Shown here one piece after another: positions 43,182-43,786 of a stretch of 43,786 bases of DNA. The notes under the pieces were generated by a model. It did not search any database. It saw nothing but the letters and a program-made list of their open reading frames with translations, and was not told where the DNA came from. The position numbers and the translations under genes were made by a program. Location: NCBI GenBank assembly GCA_026388245.1, contig JAPLKD010000050.1, positions 1 through 43,786 on the forward strand. Direction: 5' to 3'. How positions within the stretch are numbered: position 1 is the first letter of the stretch; each line of letters begins with the position of its first letter. The stretch is from Pseudomonadota bacterium. Its GTDB lineage: Bacteria; Desulfobacterota; Syntrophorhabdia; Syntrophorhabdales; Syntrophorhabdaceae.

Positions 43182-43340
43182 GTCGAGATTGTAGAATTTA
43201 GTGGAATAGTTTTTCCCATCATCGGCAGTTAGTTCCAAAATGGAAATAACTGAATCTTCGTGCAGCTCGCCGCCGGGCGTAGTGTAGAGCAGAAATTCCG
43301 TAAATGTGTTCTGTTTGGCAATCTGTTTATTCTTTTTCAT
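43167..43340 (-). pseudogene. internally deleted second RhuM copy
   Basis: The 57-aa frame starts at ATG 43340: MKKNKQIAKQNTFTEFLLYT, then an abrupt join to ISILELTADDGKNYSTKFYN and LDAIEV. The first part is a RhuM N-terminus, the second a RhuM segment normally ~60 residues later, and the last residues match the HsdS end (GAIEV), so it is a chimera from recombination. It lacks the DNA-binding middle. Confidence 0.6.
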
Positions 43341-43359
43341 AATTTTATACCTCAATAGC
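43333..43359. repeat. 27-bp repeat copy at the hsdS end
   Basis: Partner of 43155-43181: it covers the last codons of the hsdS remnant and the start codon of the deleted RhuM copy. Confidence 0.75.
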
Positions 43360-43527
43360 ACCGCTCATCAGCCGCGGCAAAAGTAAATCCCTCGCCTGGG
43401 CGAGTTTTTGGTTTTGGGTTAAAAGCTGAATTATTTCAATATTTATCAACCCAACTATTTCATCAAATGATTCAAGCCGCGGATTAGGAGGAAGCTTTAA
43501 GAACGATAGCTCGTAACGCAGCGTCAT
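43345..43527 (-). pseudogene. hsdS: type I restriction specificity subunit HsdS, C-terminal remnant
   Basis: The 60-aa frame ends with NQKLAQARDLLLPRLMSGAI plus EV, the conserved C-terminal helix of HsdS subunits. The preceding MTLRYELSFLKLPPNPRLES has no obvious target-recognition-domain features. Both TRDs are absent, so it cannot give specificity. The stop is 5 nt from the RhuM start, as in intact hsdS-rhuM pairs. Confidence 0.65.
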
Positions 43528-43536
43528 TATTTACTT

Positions 43537-43683
43537 TCAGGAGATTTCAAGAATTGCGGCAACTGTTGCCGCAATTTCCTTGGATAGGTATTCGGGTCTC
43601 CTATCATAACTCACCAACTCGCTCATCACCCCGTCCACATCATACCCCTTTGTTACAAATTGCCCCAAAAAAAACAGCACTTT
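43537..43683 (-). pseudogene. open fragment of unknown origin upstream of the hsdS remnant
   Basis: A frame ending at TGA 43537-43539 reads LGQFVTKGYDVDGVMSELVS and YDRRPEYLSKEIAATVAAIL plus EIS. It looks like real protein sequence but has no start signal and begins in the 34-bp direct repeat. The hsdR remnant ends in the same residues FLGQFVT, so both were cut at the same repeat. I do not recognise the family. Confidence 0.35.
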
Positions 43684-43685
43684 AA
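43652..43685. repeat. 34-bp direct repeat, right copy
   Basis: Partner of 41678-41709. It contains GTTACAAATTGCCCC, eight A, then CAGCACTTTAA. Confidence 0.8.
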
Positions 43686-43709
43686 GCCGATATTATTCAG
43701 TTTTTTCGA

Positions 43710-43781
43710 CTCAAAACTCAACACTATATTCAAAGGGTTGGTTTTTTCAACTCAACACTCAAAACTTAAAACTCAAAACTG
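43710..43781 (+). repeat. heptamer array, CTCAAAA/CTCAACA words, at the window edge
   Basis: CTCAAAA, CTCAACA (43710-43723) and CTCAACA, CTCAAAA, CTTAAAA, CTCAAAA (43751-43778) flank a 27-bp core. The words match those on the minus strand inside wecB. The array may continue beyond the window. Confidence 0.85.
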
Positions 43782-43786
43782 CTTTT

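Noticed and set aside
41674..43786. Insertion sequence or prophage as the source of the 3'-end region
   Set aside because: No transposase, integrase or phage gene is visible. The direct repeats alone do not identify a mobile element type.

Overview
The window looks like a chromosomal segment of a Gram-negative, strictly anaerobic bacterium. My best guess is a Desulfobacterota / Syntrophorhabdus-like relative, inferred from the gene mix and not tested. Supporting signs are an outer-membrane porin, tungstate ABC transport, two short MetE-like methyltransferase proteins, paired ArsA/Get3-like ATPases beside cstA, and many heptamer-period repeats between genes. Most of the window is housekeeping or metabolic; only the last ~2 kb and the 6.6-7.8 kb stretch look like genomic debris.

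Layout. 15-2519 (-): an unknown gene, rlmE and a ChbG/HpnK-type deacetylase, overlapping end to end. 2669-3394 (+): an MBL-fold hydrolase, then heptamer and nonamer repeats. 3639-4057 (-): a PC4-like protein and a 58-aa protein ending in CQLGCF. 4385-6559 (+): an ABC exporter fused to a cyclic-nucleotide-binding domain. 6742-7657 (-): a decayed ammonium transporter and a PII protein that has lost its T-loop. 7940-9550 (+): an exported Lys/Ala/Pro-rich protein and a PAS-HD-GYP protein. 9562-10587 (-): a zinc alcohol dehydrogenase. 10753-15322 (+): a 43-aa basic protein coupled to a radical SAM enzyme, a CoA-type Nudix hydrolase, an MFS transporter and der. 15508-16121 (-): an NTF2-like exported protein and tRNA-His. 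16186-16923 (+): a Cys-rich membrane protein.

16920-25493 (-): a methyltransferase, a glycosyltransferase and wecB (surface glycan), then a PmbA/TldE-like protein, a GNAT, recN, nadK and a MetE-like protein. 25704-29833 (+): cstA, a 90-aa protein and two ArsA-like ATPases whose nucleotide sites are degenerate in complementary ways. 29836-34669 (-): a tungstate-type locus (second binding protein, porin, tupA, tupB, tupC) with a divergent HTH-PBP regulator (34855-35724) followed by prmA. 36545-38528 (-): a second MetE-like protein and an MBL hydrolase. 38767-41672 (+): lepA and hemW. 41674-43786 (-): remnants of a type I restriction locus (hsdS tail, duplicated rhuM, truncated hsdR) between near-identical 32/34-bp direct repeats.

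Two threads cut across the window. First, arrays with a strict 7-nt period but a different word at each site lie at gene ends and, in der and wecB, inside the reading frame; three intergenic sites also carry inverted 9-nt-period arrays. Second, two loci look like under-described systems: the CstA / small protein / paired ATPase operon, and the tungstate-type uptake operon that includes its own outer-membrane porin.
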